A stretch of 64,000 nt of DNA from Akebia trifoliata (GCA_017979445.1 CM030717.1:13688086-13752085), one strand, 5' to 3'. Shown: positions 42,570 to 53,900, counted from the stretch's first letter. Notes: generated from the letters alone by a model not told the origin. Made by a program: numbers and translations.

Positions 42570-42895
42570 TCTACACCTTTCTAATAATACCCTTCCAACT
42601 TTAATAATTTTACCCCTTTTCAAATAGGACTCCTACAACTTTGTTATCTATCCTCTTTTACTCCATTTAACCCAAAGTGGATGACCGTGTCGGAGGCATA
42701 AGCAAACTAACTCTAGTACATTTACAAATCAGATTTTACGCTTTTCTAATAATACCCTTCCAATTTTATTGCTTTTACCCCATTTCAAATAGTACCTCTT
42801 CAACTTTACTGTCTATCCACCTTTACCCCCTTAACCCAAAGAAGATGACCACAACTCTAGTACATCTACAAATCATATTTTCCTTAAAGCTATGG
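42570..42895. repeat. Tandem duplication, about 165-bp unit
   Basis: Two copies share 'ctaataatacccttccaa', 'caaatag', 'ctatcc', 'aacccaaag', 'gatgacc', 'actctagtacat' and 'acaaatca' in order (about 42,578-42,735 and 42,745-42,890). The second lacks an internal 'gtgtcggaggcataagc' piece. Confidence 0.8.
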
Positions 42896-43446
42896 TTTGG
42901 CACAATTCTATGTTAATCCTCTAACTTTTTGAGAATTGCGTCCCCCCCCCCCCCCAAGTTATCTAATGGGATCACTTACCTCCCTTCCGTCTACTTTCCA
43001 TTGTTCAAACAATAAAAAAAAATGTTTTTTTTACTCTTTATAAAGATTATTTTACCCTTTTTAAAATGTCATTGTTTTTCATAAACAAAAATATCCTTGT
43101 GAAAAATTGGTTCGTGTGTCCATATGAATGTAAAAAATTCTTAGACGTAGATTTTTTAATTTTTGCAATAAAAGGGATAAAATGTGATAATGAAATAGTG
43201 AAAAAATGTTCAAACATTAACACCATTTATGACAAGGGAGATAAATGTAATTGTCAAACATTAAGGAGACAACATAAAGTTACCTAAACCATAGGTGTTC
43301 AAAGTGTAATTTACTCTTCTTTAAACCAAAATAATTTTTCCATCGATTGTTCAACACACTCATGCAGAACCTTGTTTGTAGCCCAACCACCTTATACATC
43401 AAAATATAATAAATATTAAAAAAATGGCATATATATATATATATAT
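42896..43446. other. No gene seen; C14 run
   Basis: A run of 14 C lies at 42,942-42,955. The frame at 43,066-43,287 shows no motif. A (TA)n run precedes the next element. Confidence 0.4.
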
Positions 43447-43832
43447 GGGTCGAGTTATTTTGAAAAAATCCTAGACAACATTCTAGACAAAGTTTTGTTT
43501 TATATACCTAAAAAGGTTCGGAATGGGCTGATGTTTTGTGAGGATGATCTCTATAGTAAATAGATCATCCTCACAAAAAATCAGCCAATTCTGAAACTTC
43601 GAACCCCATGAAAAGTGGTTACAAAGTAACGGTAAAAAAATGATGATTCACAATTCTTTACCTTATAAACTAGGGTTAGAAATTTCAGAATTTGCTGATT
43701 TTTTGTGATGATGATTTTCTCATCATAAAGATCATCCTAAAAAAAAATCAGCCCATTCTAAAACTTTTAACCCATATAAGACAAAATACTTTGTCTAAAA
43801 TGCTGTCTAGGATTTTGTCAAAAGAAATACCC
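43447..43832 (-). mobile_element. Foldback MITE 1 (nested palindromes)
   Basis: Outer arms start GGGTCGAGTTATTTTGA and end with the near reverse complement TTTTGTCAAAAGAAATACCC, both continuing into 'atcctagac'. Between them lie two palindromes, each built from CTGATTTT-TGTGAGGATGATC and its complement (43,519-43,589 and 43,687-43,766), around a spacer with 'gtaacggtaaaaaaatg'. The left border is in (TA)n; the right border is not, so the true right edge may lie further out, before the next (TA)n. Orientation is set by the spacer, opposite to copy 2. Confidence 0.8.
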
Positions 43833-43929
43833 ACACATGGATTGGATGGGAAATGGATTCCACGATTAAGAGCATTGATTTGACATTTCATATTGGATGT
43901 CACCAGCTCCATATATATATATATATATA

Positions 43930-44310
43930 GGGAAATGTTCAGCACCCTAAGTTTTACCACACACTTTAACAAACGTTTTTTGTCCTACATGGGTTAGAAG
44001 TTTTGGAATGAGCTGATTTTTGGTGAGGATGATCTCTATGATTAGAAGATCATCCTCCCCAAAAATCAGCCCATTCCGAAATGTTTAGCCCCATGTTTAC
44101 ACGTTGAAAAATCGTGGACCGTCCATTTTTTGTAAATCAATTTTTATGGGGTTAGAAGTTTTGGAATGAGCTGATTTTTGGTGAGGATGATCTCCTCACC
44201 ATATAGATCATCCTCACCAAAAATCAGCTCATTCCGAAACTTCTAACCCATGTAAGACAAAACGCGTTTGTTAAAGTGTGTGGTAAAACTTAGGGTGCCG
44301 AACGGGACCC
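43930..44310 (+). mobile_element. Foldback MITE 2 (nested palindromes)
   Basis: The best copy, 381 bp. Outer arms are about 60 bp (GGGAAATGTTCAGCACCC and its near complement at the right end GGGTGCCGAACGGGACCC), with (TA)n directly on both sides. Two inner palindromes (43,991-44,092 and 44,147-44,250) share the arm 'gagctgatttttggtgagg'. The spacer holds ATCGTGGACCGT. The whole can fold as one long hairpin or as a cross with two side hairpins. No frame of note. Confidence 0.88.
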
Positions 44311-44343
44311 ATATATATATATATACATATGGAGAATGCTAAC

Positions 44344-44645
44344 GTCCAATACTTCTTGGGGACAAGTATTGGTCTTTCAATAATACCCTTCCCCACTTTA
44401 TCTTTTACTGAAAAAGACAAGAATGTATTAGTCTTTTATATAATAAATTCTTTAAGTATTTAAGTATTTTGAATCAAATATTTTTCTTGTAGTAAATGCT
44501 TTGATAATCAATGCTAACATAATAACTATATTTATTAATGGCATAATAAATGTATTTATTGTATAAAAAGTACTAATAAACCTTTGTATTTTTCACTAAA
44601 AGACAAAATAAGGAGGGGTATTATTGAAATTAAAAAGTGTTGGAT
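44344..44645 (+). mobile_element. MITE with 9-bp target duplication, Mutator-like
   Basis: AATGCTAAC at 44,335-44,343 and again at 44,646-44,654 flank a 302-bp element. Its ends are imperfect inverted repeats: left GTCCAATACTT then TTTCAATAATACCC; right GGGTATTATTGAAA then AAGTGTTGGAT. A 9-bp duplication is the known size for Mutator-like elements. Non-coding. Confidence 0.7.
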
Positions 44646-44654
44646 AATGCTAAC

Positions 44655-45850
44655 GTCCCCATGAGATCTTGGAAGTAGATTCAGAAAAAGAATTCATGAA
44701 AAAAGTCGTGAGACGTTAAATCTTGAAAGATCCAATAGACAAAATCGACATAGATAGTTGCAAAACACTAATAAATAAAGAGTTTTTCGAATTTACAATC
44801 CACCCCCTCAATATCACAAACACCAACCTTCTTCTACACAATGTTCTGATCTCTTGCAAATTTGTACAAATAGGCATACAGGAGGAAGAGATGATCATGA
44901 TGATATTGAATGATTTCAAAGACAAGAAAATGAATTTAGAATTAAGATTTCATTGTTTTAGTTGATATCATGGGTTGTGGAGGATCTAAAGTGATGATCT
45001 TCCATTGCTAAAATCTACATAAAGAGAAAATAATTGATCAAGCCTTATAAAGGGATCCCCATATTGCATTCTACACTGGAAACCCCTTCATCGAAGATGA
45101 GTTCCAATGATCAAAAATTTGAAAAAGATTGATCGAAAAATCGCTACAGATGGATCTTCAAAATACGCAACCCCTCATTCAAAGATGAGTTGCTAAGATC
45201 GAAAATCAAACCTGTTTGAATCATGAATTGCTCAAATGTGATACTTTACAAATCAAATATCGAATACCCATTTAAAGAAAATCATTTCATTTCATTTTTA
45301 TTGTGAAATTTAACACATAATTAAACAAATCAAGAGATGGGAAACTTAGGGTTTTCTTTGTGAAATTTAGAATTTTTTTATTGATTGTTTTTTATTCAAA
45401 AAACCCTTTAGAGGTTCGGCATTAATGGAAAACTTTGAGCTTGATATATATAAAGGGGATAAGAGAGAAAGAGTGATAGAGGCAGGGTTAGGGTTCTCTG
45501 TTGCAAGGTGAGTGCCAACTAAGCTTATGCCGCCTTCAACGATGGGGAGTGAAGGTCGTGTGCAGAGCTTCAGTTTGGGGAAGACATAAAAGAGAAAATG
45601 TTGTAAATTCGTGGGAATGTATTATTTATAAGAGGGGGTGGTTGTAAACAAACCAAAAATTTAGAAAGGTTTATTTATAAATAGACTAAAAAATTTGACA
45701 AAGAGTCATCCGTCCCGCATGAGTGGTGTACAGCTGTGAAAGTTAGATCCTAACCGTTCGATGGGTTATGATCCAACAATTTCTTTTCTTTGTCAGGAAA
45801 TCTGATTTTGAGTTTGTCCCTTGAACGTCCCCCATATGTATATGGATCTA
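44655..45850. other. No identified gene
   Basis: Less repetitive than its surroundings. Overlapping frames at 44,716-44,965 on both strands have no motif. From 45,420 ('tatataaaggggataag') to 45,600 it looks somewhat like a promoter and leader (TATA-like, then GA/CT-rich), but no coding sequence follows on the plus strand. Confidence 0.3.
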
Positions 45851-46187
45851 GTTCCATAGACAACGCATTTTGTCCTTTATAGACTAAAAGTTTCAGACTG
45901 GGCTGATTGTTTTTTAGGATGATTTTTATGGTGAGGAGAGCATCCTTATAAAAAATCATCCCATTCTGAAATTGGTAGCCTCATTTTAAAAGTTGAAGAA
46001 TCGTGGACCGTTAATTTTTACCGTTAGTTTGTAACCACTTTTTATAGGGTTAAAAGTTTTAGAATTGGCTGATTTTTTGTGAGGATGATCTCCTCACCAT
46101 GGCGGTCATCCTCATAAAAAAAATCAGCCCATTCTGAAACCTTTTTGCTATATAGGACAAAACGTTGTCTAGAATTTGTCTACGGAA
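45851..46187 (+). mobile_element. Foldback MITE 3 (nested palindromes)
   Basis: Outer arms GTTCCATAGACAA and its near complement TCTACGGAAC, both continuing into 'ttgtcc'. Inner palindromes lie at about 45,885-45,970 and 46,045-46,150. The spacer has ATCGTGGACCGT as in copy 2, so the orientation is the same. The right flank is near 'tatatatat'. Edges are approximate. Confidence 0.75.
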
Positions 46188-46206
46188 CGCTACCTTATAT
46201 ATATGA

Positions 46207-46585
46207 CGGTGTTTGGTTGCCAAAATGGAAGGAAAAGTCCTAGCCAAAGTTTTGTCCGATATGGGCTAAAATTTTTGGAATAAGCTGATTTTTTTTTGAG
46301 TCTCTACGGTTAGGAGATAATCTCACAAAAAATCAGCCAATTCTGAAACTTCTAATCTCACAAAAAGTGTTTTACAAATTAATAGTAAGAATTGATGGTC
46401 CATGATTCTTCTATTTATAAAATGGGGTTAGAAGTTTCAGAATGGACTATTTTTTTATTTTTTATTTTTTGTGAGAATGATCTCCTCACTATATAGATTA
46501 TCCTTACAAAAAATAGTCATTTTAAAACTTTTAGCCCATATAGGACAAAACACTTTGGCTACGTTTTTGGCTGTTGAACTCGGCC
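46207..46585 (-). mobile_element. Foldback MITE 4 (nested palindromes)
   Basis: Outer arms include 'ctagccaaagttttgtcc' and the near complement 'ggacaaaacactttggct'. Inner palindromes lie at about 46,256-46,360 and 46,425-46,535, the latter interrupted by a T-rich insert. The spacer is reversed relative to copy 2. It lies next to copy 3, separated only by a short TA-rich stretch. Edges are approximate. Confidence 0.7.
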
Positions 46586-46960
46586 ACATCATAAATCCAA
46601 CACCAACCTCTAAGGTCCATTGAAAGAGTTAATTCCAAAAAAAATATTGATTTTTTTTTCTTTTGAGCTTGATCCAAGGTTCTAAAAATGGATGGCTACC
46701 AAACTTCCACCTAACTCCAAACTTAAATTAAAATTTAACAATGAAAAATATTTTTTATTTTAATTGCTTTTTTTTCCAAACTTCATAGAATTTGTCCTCT
46801 ACAACCTTGAATCATTGGAATATGTTTTTGGATGTCACAAGGTGAGTCCAAGTACCTTTAGTAAAGGTGAAATCCTTACTAACTTAGTAAGGCTAGTCGG
46901 ACTCTATTTCTTAAAGGTTTTGTTAAGCGTCTGCCCTAAGTTAAGATTCATTAAATAAAC
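46586..46960 (-). repeat. Diverged fragment of an element C-like leader
   Basis: Wording 'gatccaaggttctaaaaatg', 'ggtgagtccaagtaccttt' and 'aaatccttactaacttag' follows, with many changes, 'gatccaaggctttgaaaatg', 'ggtgaagtctaagaccttt' and 'gatcttactaaatttg' at 27,950-28,160 in element C. It is a relic of a related element. Confidence 0.55.
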
Positions 46961-47104
46961 CTTGGAAATAAGCATTAGAGAATGTTTTAGGTAGGAAAAA
47001 TTTCTTTTGAGGGCATTTTAGGTAGTAAAATAAATTTGTTGGTGTATGTAATGCATCTTAACATATGCTCTTAATGAGACCCATTTCTTAAATACAAGGG
47101 AAAA

Positions 47105-47195
47105 TTAATTAAAGGATCTTGGCAGAGGGATCTGTTTCTAAATAGTCCCTAAGTTTTGGGTGGTACCTTGATAGTTCATTTAGTAAACTTTTCAT
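47105..47195 (+). repeat. Direct repeat, copy 1
   Basis: Starts 'attaattaaaggatct' and contains 'aaatagtccctaagttttgg' and 'catttagtaaac'. The second copy is at 48,363-48,452, 1.26 kb away. The pair could be the ends of a small element, but I find no PBS, PPT or target duplication. Confidence 0.65.
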
Positions 47196-48362
47196 TTTTT
47201 TAATGGTCCTTCATCCTTGGGGAGATCACCACTTTTTATTTATTGTTGAGGTCAACATTTTTATTGTCGAACTCAACATTTTTATTGTCTTTTTATTTTT
47301 ATTGGTAAGACTATTTGTAATTAGTTCAATAAAGGCTTTACCAATGACTTCACCGATGAAGCTAGATGTCACATACACCACTTTTTATTGTCGAGTTCAA
47401 CATTTTTTATTGTTGAATTCGATAATTTTTAAAAAATGTCAAACTCTGACAATAAAAAGTAGTCAATTCAACATTGCTAAAACTCACCTATCTTCGTTTT
47501 TCGAGTTTTTCTTTACTAAAATACATGGAAAAAAATCGATTAAATCTTGAGATAAAGACTTGGCTAGATGCTTTCAAACCAAAAGAACCATCCTAAAGGA
47601 AAATTTTTAAAAAACCCTAATATTTTACATACATCTTCAAAAAGTTTGAAAATGACTTCTTCTTTCTTAAATCTTTTCCGACGGAATGGAGTCTCCAAAT
47701 AAAATACACAATGCACTTTCAATAATTAAAAAAATGTTTTTTTCAAGGTGACAGATAGAGTTGGGGTGAATAGAGGTATGCTATTTCAAAATTTAAGAGC
47801 CAAACTGATGAACTAATGGCATGATGACATGTGCATTGAAGAAAACTAAAATAAAGTACTTAAATTGCTCCAAAATTTTCTCTCTACTAACCAATCACTC
47901 TTCATCACTTAATACACATGGCATCATGCAGTCATGCCATTAGTTCATAAGCTTAGCACTTAAATTTCTAAACAACAAATCTTTGTGCGGGTTGGGAGGA
48001 TTCAAAAACAGAGATTTGGGTTAAGGGTATCAACGGGTACCTAGTTATCATGTGCATTCGAAATAAATTAGTCGATCTTGAATCCACAATCATGAAGCTG
48101 ATTAGTTTTTTATTTGACTCCGATAGATCAGAAAGTCTTCAATTTTACCCCACCTTCCCAAATCATTCCGCGCAGACTATTCCTCGGGAGGCTTCAATAC
48201 AACCTCCTCATCTCCAGGCATTCGCTGCAGATCTCTTTCTTGGACACCTGAGAGCGAATTTGTTTTACTAACTTATTTATAGGCAGGTTCAATAATCTAA
48301 TTAAATATTACTCAATGGATAATTAAAAATGAATTTATTTTAACTAAAAAATTAGAAATAAA
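47196..48362. other. Region between direct repeats, no gene seen
   Basis: At 47,220-47,470 short phrases 'caacatttttattgtcga' repeat in both orientations. A pair of near-inverted phrases around 'catgatgacatgtgcat' and 'catggcatcatgcagtcat' is at 47,820-47,945. No coding motif. Confidence 0.4.
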
Positions 48363-48452
48363 TTAATTAATTAAAGGACCCTAACGAAAGGGGTTTCTTT
48401 CTGAATAGTCCCTAAGTTTTGGGTGGCATCTAAATAGTCCATTTAGTAAAAC
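48363..48452 (+). repeat. Direct repeat, copy 2
   Basis: 'attaattaaaggacccta', then 'gaatagtccctaagttttgg' and 'tccatttagtaaaac'. See copy 1 at 47,105. Confidence 0.65.
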
Positions 48453-48559
48453 CTATCATCACTTTCGTCATTTGAAACACTGGAATTACCCAAACCAACC
48501 AACCCCTTGGACTAACCACTCTTTTGGAGAAGAAACTCAATTTTTGGTGTCTACAAGTA

Positions 48560-49824
48560 TTGTCAAAGCTTCCATTTCAACGGAGAAGAATGAAGAACCT
48601 TGAAATTTTCATTTTTGACAATATTTTCAGTTCGGATTCAACATTCATTTGAAACATAATGGATGTGGCCACTTTAGAAGGTGTTGATTTGTCTCTCAGC
48701 CACACCATTCATCATTCATTTGTGGGGTACCAAACAACTAATTTGATGGATAATTACTTGGCTACTTAAGTAGTAAAAAAAGGTCTTTGGCATACTCAGT
48801 ACCATTATTTGAAAGAAAAACTTTAACGTGAGCACCAAATTGATTAGTAACCATATTATGAAAATCATTGAAAATAGTAATCGCCTCGGTTTTAAATTTT
48901 AACAAATAAATCCAAGTAGCACAAGACAAATAATTAGTAAAAAAGAAGTAAAATACTTATAACCATTATAAGTGTCAATCGGGGAATGCCCCACAAATCA
49001 GAGTGAATTAACTCAAAAGGTTTAGGTGACTTAGAAATTGATGAAACAAATGGGAATGCCCCACAAATCAGAGTGAATTAACTCAAAAGGTTTAGGTGAC
49101 TTAGAAATTGATGAAACAAATGGAAGACAAGTCTATTTAGAGAATTGATAAACTTCACAAACATGTGGTTCAATAGAAGAAGGAAAAAATCTAAACAATG
49201 CTCAGTTGGAAAGATGACCAAATTGATAAGGCCAAGTATGATAGGTTCTCTGGAGTAAACATGCAATGTTTTATTAGTCTGGTTAAGCAAGTATAGACCA
49301 TGACAATAGATGCCTTCAACAATCATCTTCCCTATTAGTCGGTCCTGAAAAATCACAGATGTAAGAAATTAAATGACATCACAATTTAAGGTTTTAGTGC
49401 TTTTTCTAACATATAGGAGCTAAGTCGAAAAAAAGAGAATATAAAAGGAATCCAGACTACGTTGAAAATTTATAAAAAAAATATTAATTAAGTTTACTAC
49501 GGACAAGAACTGAAGTACTGTCGCCAACAAATATGGATTAACTATCAAATTTTGATGTAAAATCAAGTAGGAAATTTGGACTATTTTTCTTGTGGTCGAT
49601 AGCACCAACATCTACAATCCTAGTTGGAGATTAAAAACTAAGGATAAAAGAGCTTGAAGATTACATGAGATGTTCAGATGAAGCAGAATCAAGTACTGTG
49701 ATTTCAGACTTACTTAATTTCAGATTACATGCAATGTTGTCCACTTTGGGACTGTTTTGTTTGCTTGAGGTGTTAAACATAGATCTAAAGAGCTCAATGT
49801 TTTGACTTATATCCCTTTTAAAAT
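48560..49824 (-). pseudogene. Ty1/copia protease-integrase fragment
   Basis: On the minus strand from the right: a phrase NTSSKQNSPKVDNIACNLK, a protease active-site relic VLDSASSEHL (normally LDSGASDHM), the GAG pre-integrase part with FQDRLIGKMI and HGLYLL, then frame-shifted pieces of HMFVKFINS and SSISKSPKPFELIHSDLWG, and near 48,690-48,720 MNGVAERQINTF with the integrase Glu (normally NGVAERKNRHL). RT and LTRs are absent. A 70-bp tandem duplication breaks it further. It truncates the LTR of element D on its right. Confidence 0.8.
48982..49121. repeat. Perfect-looking 70-bp tandem duplication in the copia fragment
   Basis: 'gggaatgccccacaaatcag' starts at 48,982 and at 49,052; the following 50 bp also match by eye. 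The unit codes for the FELIHSDLWG part of integrase. As 70 is not a multiple of three, it shifts the frame. Confidence 0.9.
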
Positions 49825-51258
49825 AAAGAAGGCTGTGTGTGCTTGTTGTGGATTCATGAATGGACTTAAGAAGGGAAAGGTTACCTCAATAAAGAGGGAT
49901 TACTCTCTTCCTCCTTTGCCATTAAAGAAAAGAAAGCAACTAGAAGCTTGAAAGTAAAATGCTAAGAACATAAGTGAAACTTGAAATAACTTGCATTAAT
50001 ATTGAGTAATACTAGAACTTCTTGGGGGACTTAAGATGGGAAGATGGCTTCTCAAAGAGAAGACTTACTCTCTTCAACCCTATGCCCTAGAAAGAAATCA
50101 AAAGAACTACATTGTAAAGAACTTGAACTTAAGCAAAAATGTAAAAGAGATTAGGTGAAAAAATTAGGAGAAAATGAACTTAAGTAGATAAAAAAAATAA
50201 AAAATCAATCCTTATGACCCCCACCCAAGCTTAGTCTTTTCTTTCTTTTTGACTCTTTCTAGCTCTAGAATTTCAAAAGAGGTAGTAGAGATTTTTGTAG
50301 AATTTCCTTACTCTAAAATTCTCCTCCTCCATTTGTCTTGAAGAGCCCTCTATTTGTAGAGTTTTGAGAGACTTCTTAGGATAAAAAGTTCCAAACCTAA
50401 GGATTTTAGTAAATGACATGAGAAAGGTGTAGAAGACCATCTGGATTACTTATTATCTTTAAGGCAAAAGGTGGAATTTGGCATGAGGCCTCTTAGATAA
50501 AATTATTTGGCCAAACCATTTAGGCTAGGCCGTGTGGAACAAATTTGGTGGTTATGAAGTGATAGGTAGAAAGTGAATTTGGGAGAACATGAGGGAAGGG
50601 CCATGAAGAAAGGTGGATGGTTGGGTTTCATATAATTATCCTTAAAAGTAAGGGTAAAAGGTAAGAGGCAAAAGAGTGTTTGGGAGAATTAATAGAAGTG
50701 ACATATGTAAAGTTGAGCTTAGGATTTTTTGTAAATATCTAATAAAATAAGGTTGGATATATATTTTTGAAATCGGCTAATGGGAGAGCTCTATGTATGT
50801 ACTTGAAGCTTCTACCATTTAAGGGTAGAATTTGAACTTTTTTAAACTTTAAAGATTTTTATCATAGACTAAAGAACATTTTTGGTTTGACCTTACTTTT
50901 AGAGAGGGTCATTCCTGGGATTTTTCAAGGGAGTTAACTTTCCAATGAGTTTAAAGCATTGGCCCACCAATGAGAATCCTTCTTGAGTGTTTGTTGGAAC
51001 TTATAAAAGACTACCATGTATCCTCTTTTGGAGAGAGCTGTAAGGCCATAGGCTTTTATAATTGGCATGAGTCTAGCATGGGCTTAACATTAGATTGAGT
51101 CATGGGTTTGAATTTTAAAATAGGCTTTGAGGGGATTTTTTACTTGAGCTTAGGAATTGGACTTAGACATTTTGTCTGCGTTTACTTGAACCAAATCCTT
51201 CTACAACACATTTTCTTCATCTCTCGCACTTGATCGAGGCGAAAATGGGGTGTCTACA
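49825..51258 (-). repeat. Element D 3' LTR, left end truncated
   Basis: It ends GGGGTGTCTACA at 51,258. The part 50,750-51,100 follows 60,160-60,450 of the solo LTR ('cctatgtatgtacttgaag' type wording, 'gaacatttttggtttgacc'), so both are one LTR family. At 49,850-50,130 a unit of about 190 bp occurs twice. The left edge is set where copia coding ends and is approximate. Confidence 0.75.
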
Positions 51259-51277
51259 GCTTCCCCTCTTTGTGAGA
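51259..51277 (-). promoter_or_regulatory. Polypurine tract of element D
   Basis: On the minus strand it reads TCACAAAGAGGGGAAGC before the LTR start TGTAGACACC. Confidence 0.8.
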
Positions 51278-53379
51278 GTTGTCTACAATGAATTACAAAG
51301 AAGCATACTCGAAAATCTTTTTCGTTTGATCAAGTTCAAGCTTGTACACTTTTTCGATCTTGTCTTGATGATCTCAAATTGAAATTTTGAATGATAATTT
51401 CAAAGGTGGTCTTCCCACGTTTTGAGTCTGACAAGGATTAGACTTGAAGTCTAGGCTTTTGATTTGATGTATTACTCTTTGGAACTTTCGAAACAAGTTT
51501 TTCGACACGATGTTTGGTTTTAAAACTGAGAATAGGTTGTAAATGAGAAATAACTATGTGCACTTTTGACGAATTCAAATTGTCGTTGTTAGAAAATGTT
51601 GAAGACTTGCGAAATGGAGATCGATTTGAGACTTGCGCCATTTTTTGACTGTGCTTTCCCACAAAAAGTTCTTCTTCTTCTTTTGAAATTTTTTTGTATT
51701 TTTTTTTTTAATTTATATATATTTGGAACAATTTATACTCATGTTGAGAAGTGACATGCAGCTTAGGCTCGTGTTGAGAAGCAATTGAGAGGAAATTATC
51801 TATGCATAGTGGTAAGATCTACATCGCCAATTCGAAATGTGAATTTTAAGTGTCAACCTCCTTTTGTGAAAGTATACTCCTCAAGGATGAAATGTGTTTT
51901 GCAGCAATTTCAACATACACCAAGGTGTATTGGTTTTCACGTAGTATTCACTTTTATGCTCTTTTGTCTTTTTCCAGCACACTTGAACGAATGTCGTGAA
52001 ATTTATGCAATGCATGACAAAATTAGGTTTTTAATATTATTGGCCTCAAATGCATCAAAATTTTGCTATAAAAACTATTGTTTTTAACAAAAACCCTAGA
52101 TCTTTCCTCATATACCAAAAATAATATTTTGTGCATTTTTATCTTTTTGGATTTTTTGAAATATGATAAAACTAAAGACTTTAAAACAAGAAGGGGATAT
52201 TTTTGGTATATTTGAAATTTTGATAAAACAAAAAAACTTTAAAGCAAGAATAAAATATATTTTTGTAATGTTTGCGAGAAATGCCTGGGTTGAAAGGTTC
52301 AAAATGTGAACACGAGAACTCTTCTGAGTGATTGGTAGGGGTCGAGGTGTGGTATCTCAACCTGATAATTTTGATTCTTAAGACTCATCCTTATACAAAA
52401 TAGGAAGTTGGACTTTGAAAGGTGGGAAATTTTTTAGAATGATCGGCTAGATTTAAAATGAGGTTGGTAAGATTGGGACTTGGGTAACTTTAGCTTTTTT
52501 TTTTACCATTTTTTCCCTTGGCGCTAGTGACGGTTTTCATCAGGTTTAGTTTTCTACCCTTCTTTACGCATTGATGCCCTTTTAGGGCTTTCATCGTGTC
52601 GATAGTATTTGATCGTGTCATGATTTGATATTTTTACTCACAGCGTCCTTTCATATTTTCATTGTGCCCTTTCAAACTATGTTTTACCTTTTTATGTACA
52701 TTTTTTTTTTATACTTGACTTGTGTTTATTTGAAGTCTGAACAACTCTAGTGTTCTAGTAATTCAAGTTGAGCTACGAAGAGTTTACTTTGTAGTTGCAC
52801 TTTCTTTGATAATTTGACCTGATTTCTCGTTTAGTCTTGCGACGGTGTTAGTTGAGCTATAGGATCGAACCTCTATTCTTGTAGTTGCATCTACTTTTGA
52901 ATTTTTTATCTGGTCACTCCTCTCGAATCTTTCAACAACTCTTGTAACTTGAGTCCGAGACAAATCACAAAACCAAGTTCCCCTTAATTCTTACCTATTT
53001 TCTTTTTGTTACTGTCAGATGTTCACCTGGATTTCGTCATCACCAACCAACTAACTGTTGAATTGATAATCTTCAATTTTTACCTAATTAGAGAGGTCTT
53101 TATTATGGGACAAAATCTAAGCTATGATTAGGGTAAAAAAAGGAAGGGAATAAAATATCAAAACAAACTAAGATGAATTGGGTGGGACTAAATCAAGTTA
53201 TTATCTCAGTTTTCTCGAAGTTTGAGATGCTAGTCAAGCCCTAGCTAATCTTTGGATTATTTTCTTCTCCATTTCAATAGCTTCTAGAAGGAAGGTTCTA
53301 TTTTCAAGATAAACTTTAATATCAAGGAACCATGGTGTCTATTCCTCATTATCTATGTCCACAAGTAAGCACTAGGCTG
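51278..53379 (-). other. Element D region where integrase is expected: none seen
   Basis: Non-coding, with phrases repeating loosely (for example 'gttgagctacgaag' and 'gttgagctataggat' at about 52,768 and 52,852; 'tgtagttgca' after each). A GCCC-TTTTA-GGGC hairpin is at 52,576. I find no zinc finger, DDE or GPY/F motif on the minus strand. Frames at 51,438-52,302 have no domain. Confidence 0.5.
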
Positions 53380-53900
53380 GTTCATTTTGAATACCAATTT
53401 CTAAGGGATTGATTGTTGTTTCCTCAGATACACTAATCATTGATGCTAGAGTTGCAAGTGCATCCACAAATTGGTTCTTGGCCCTTGGAATGTAAGTGAA
53501 GGTGATTTGAGAGAAATTGGAACTCAACTCCTCAATATTCTCGTGATACGATACTAGCCTTTATTCTCGTGTCTGTCATTCCTTGGTAGTCTGGTAGACA
53601 ACTAAACTCGAGTCCTCAAAAACATCGATCTCATCAACTTTCATCTATATTGCTACCTTAAGACCTACTATACACATTTCATACTACATTTTGTTATTTG
53701 TGCATTAGAAACACAACCTGACTATTATGGGTACGTAAGAACCATCTAGCTTGACTAAGATTGTCCCAATTACCTTTCTAACTAACTACACCATCAAAGT
53801 ACAACTTCCAACTTGGTTTTTATTCATCGTCCTTGGGTTCTGCAAATAGTATAGCTTCGTTTAGGAAATTTGTTCTTAATGGCTCATAATCTACTATAGG
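53380..53900 (-). pseudogene. Archaeal-type RNase H (aRH) remnant of element D
   Basis: The C-terminal part is clear near 53,400-53,545: NIEELSSNFSQITFTYIPRA then KNQFVDALATLASM. The upstream half has stops but keeps the order of element A. Its position after the first RNase H marks the Tat lineage. Confidence 0.7.

Noticed and set aside
44716..44965. Overlapping frames on both strands as a host exon
   Set aside because: Neither has a recognisable motif or splice context; left as unassigned.
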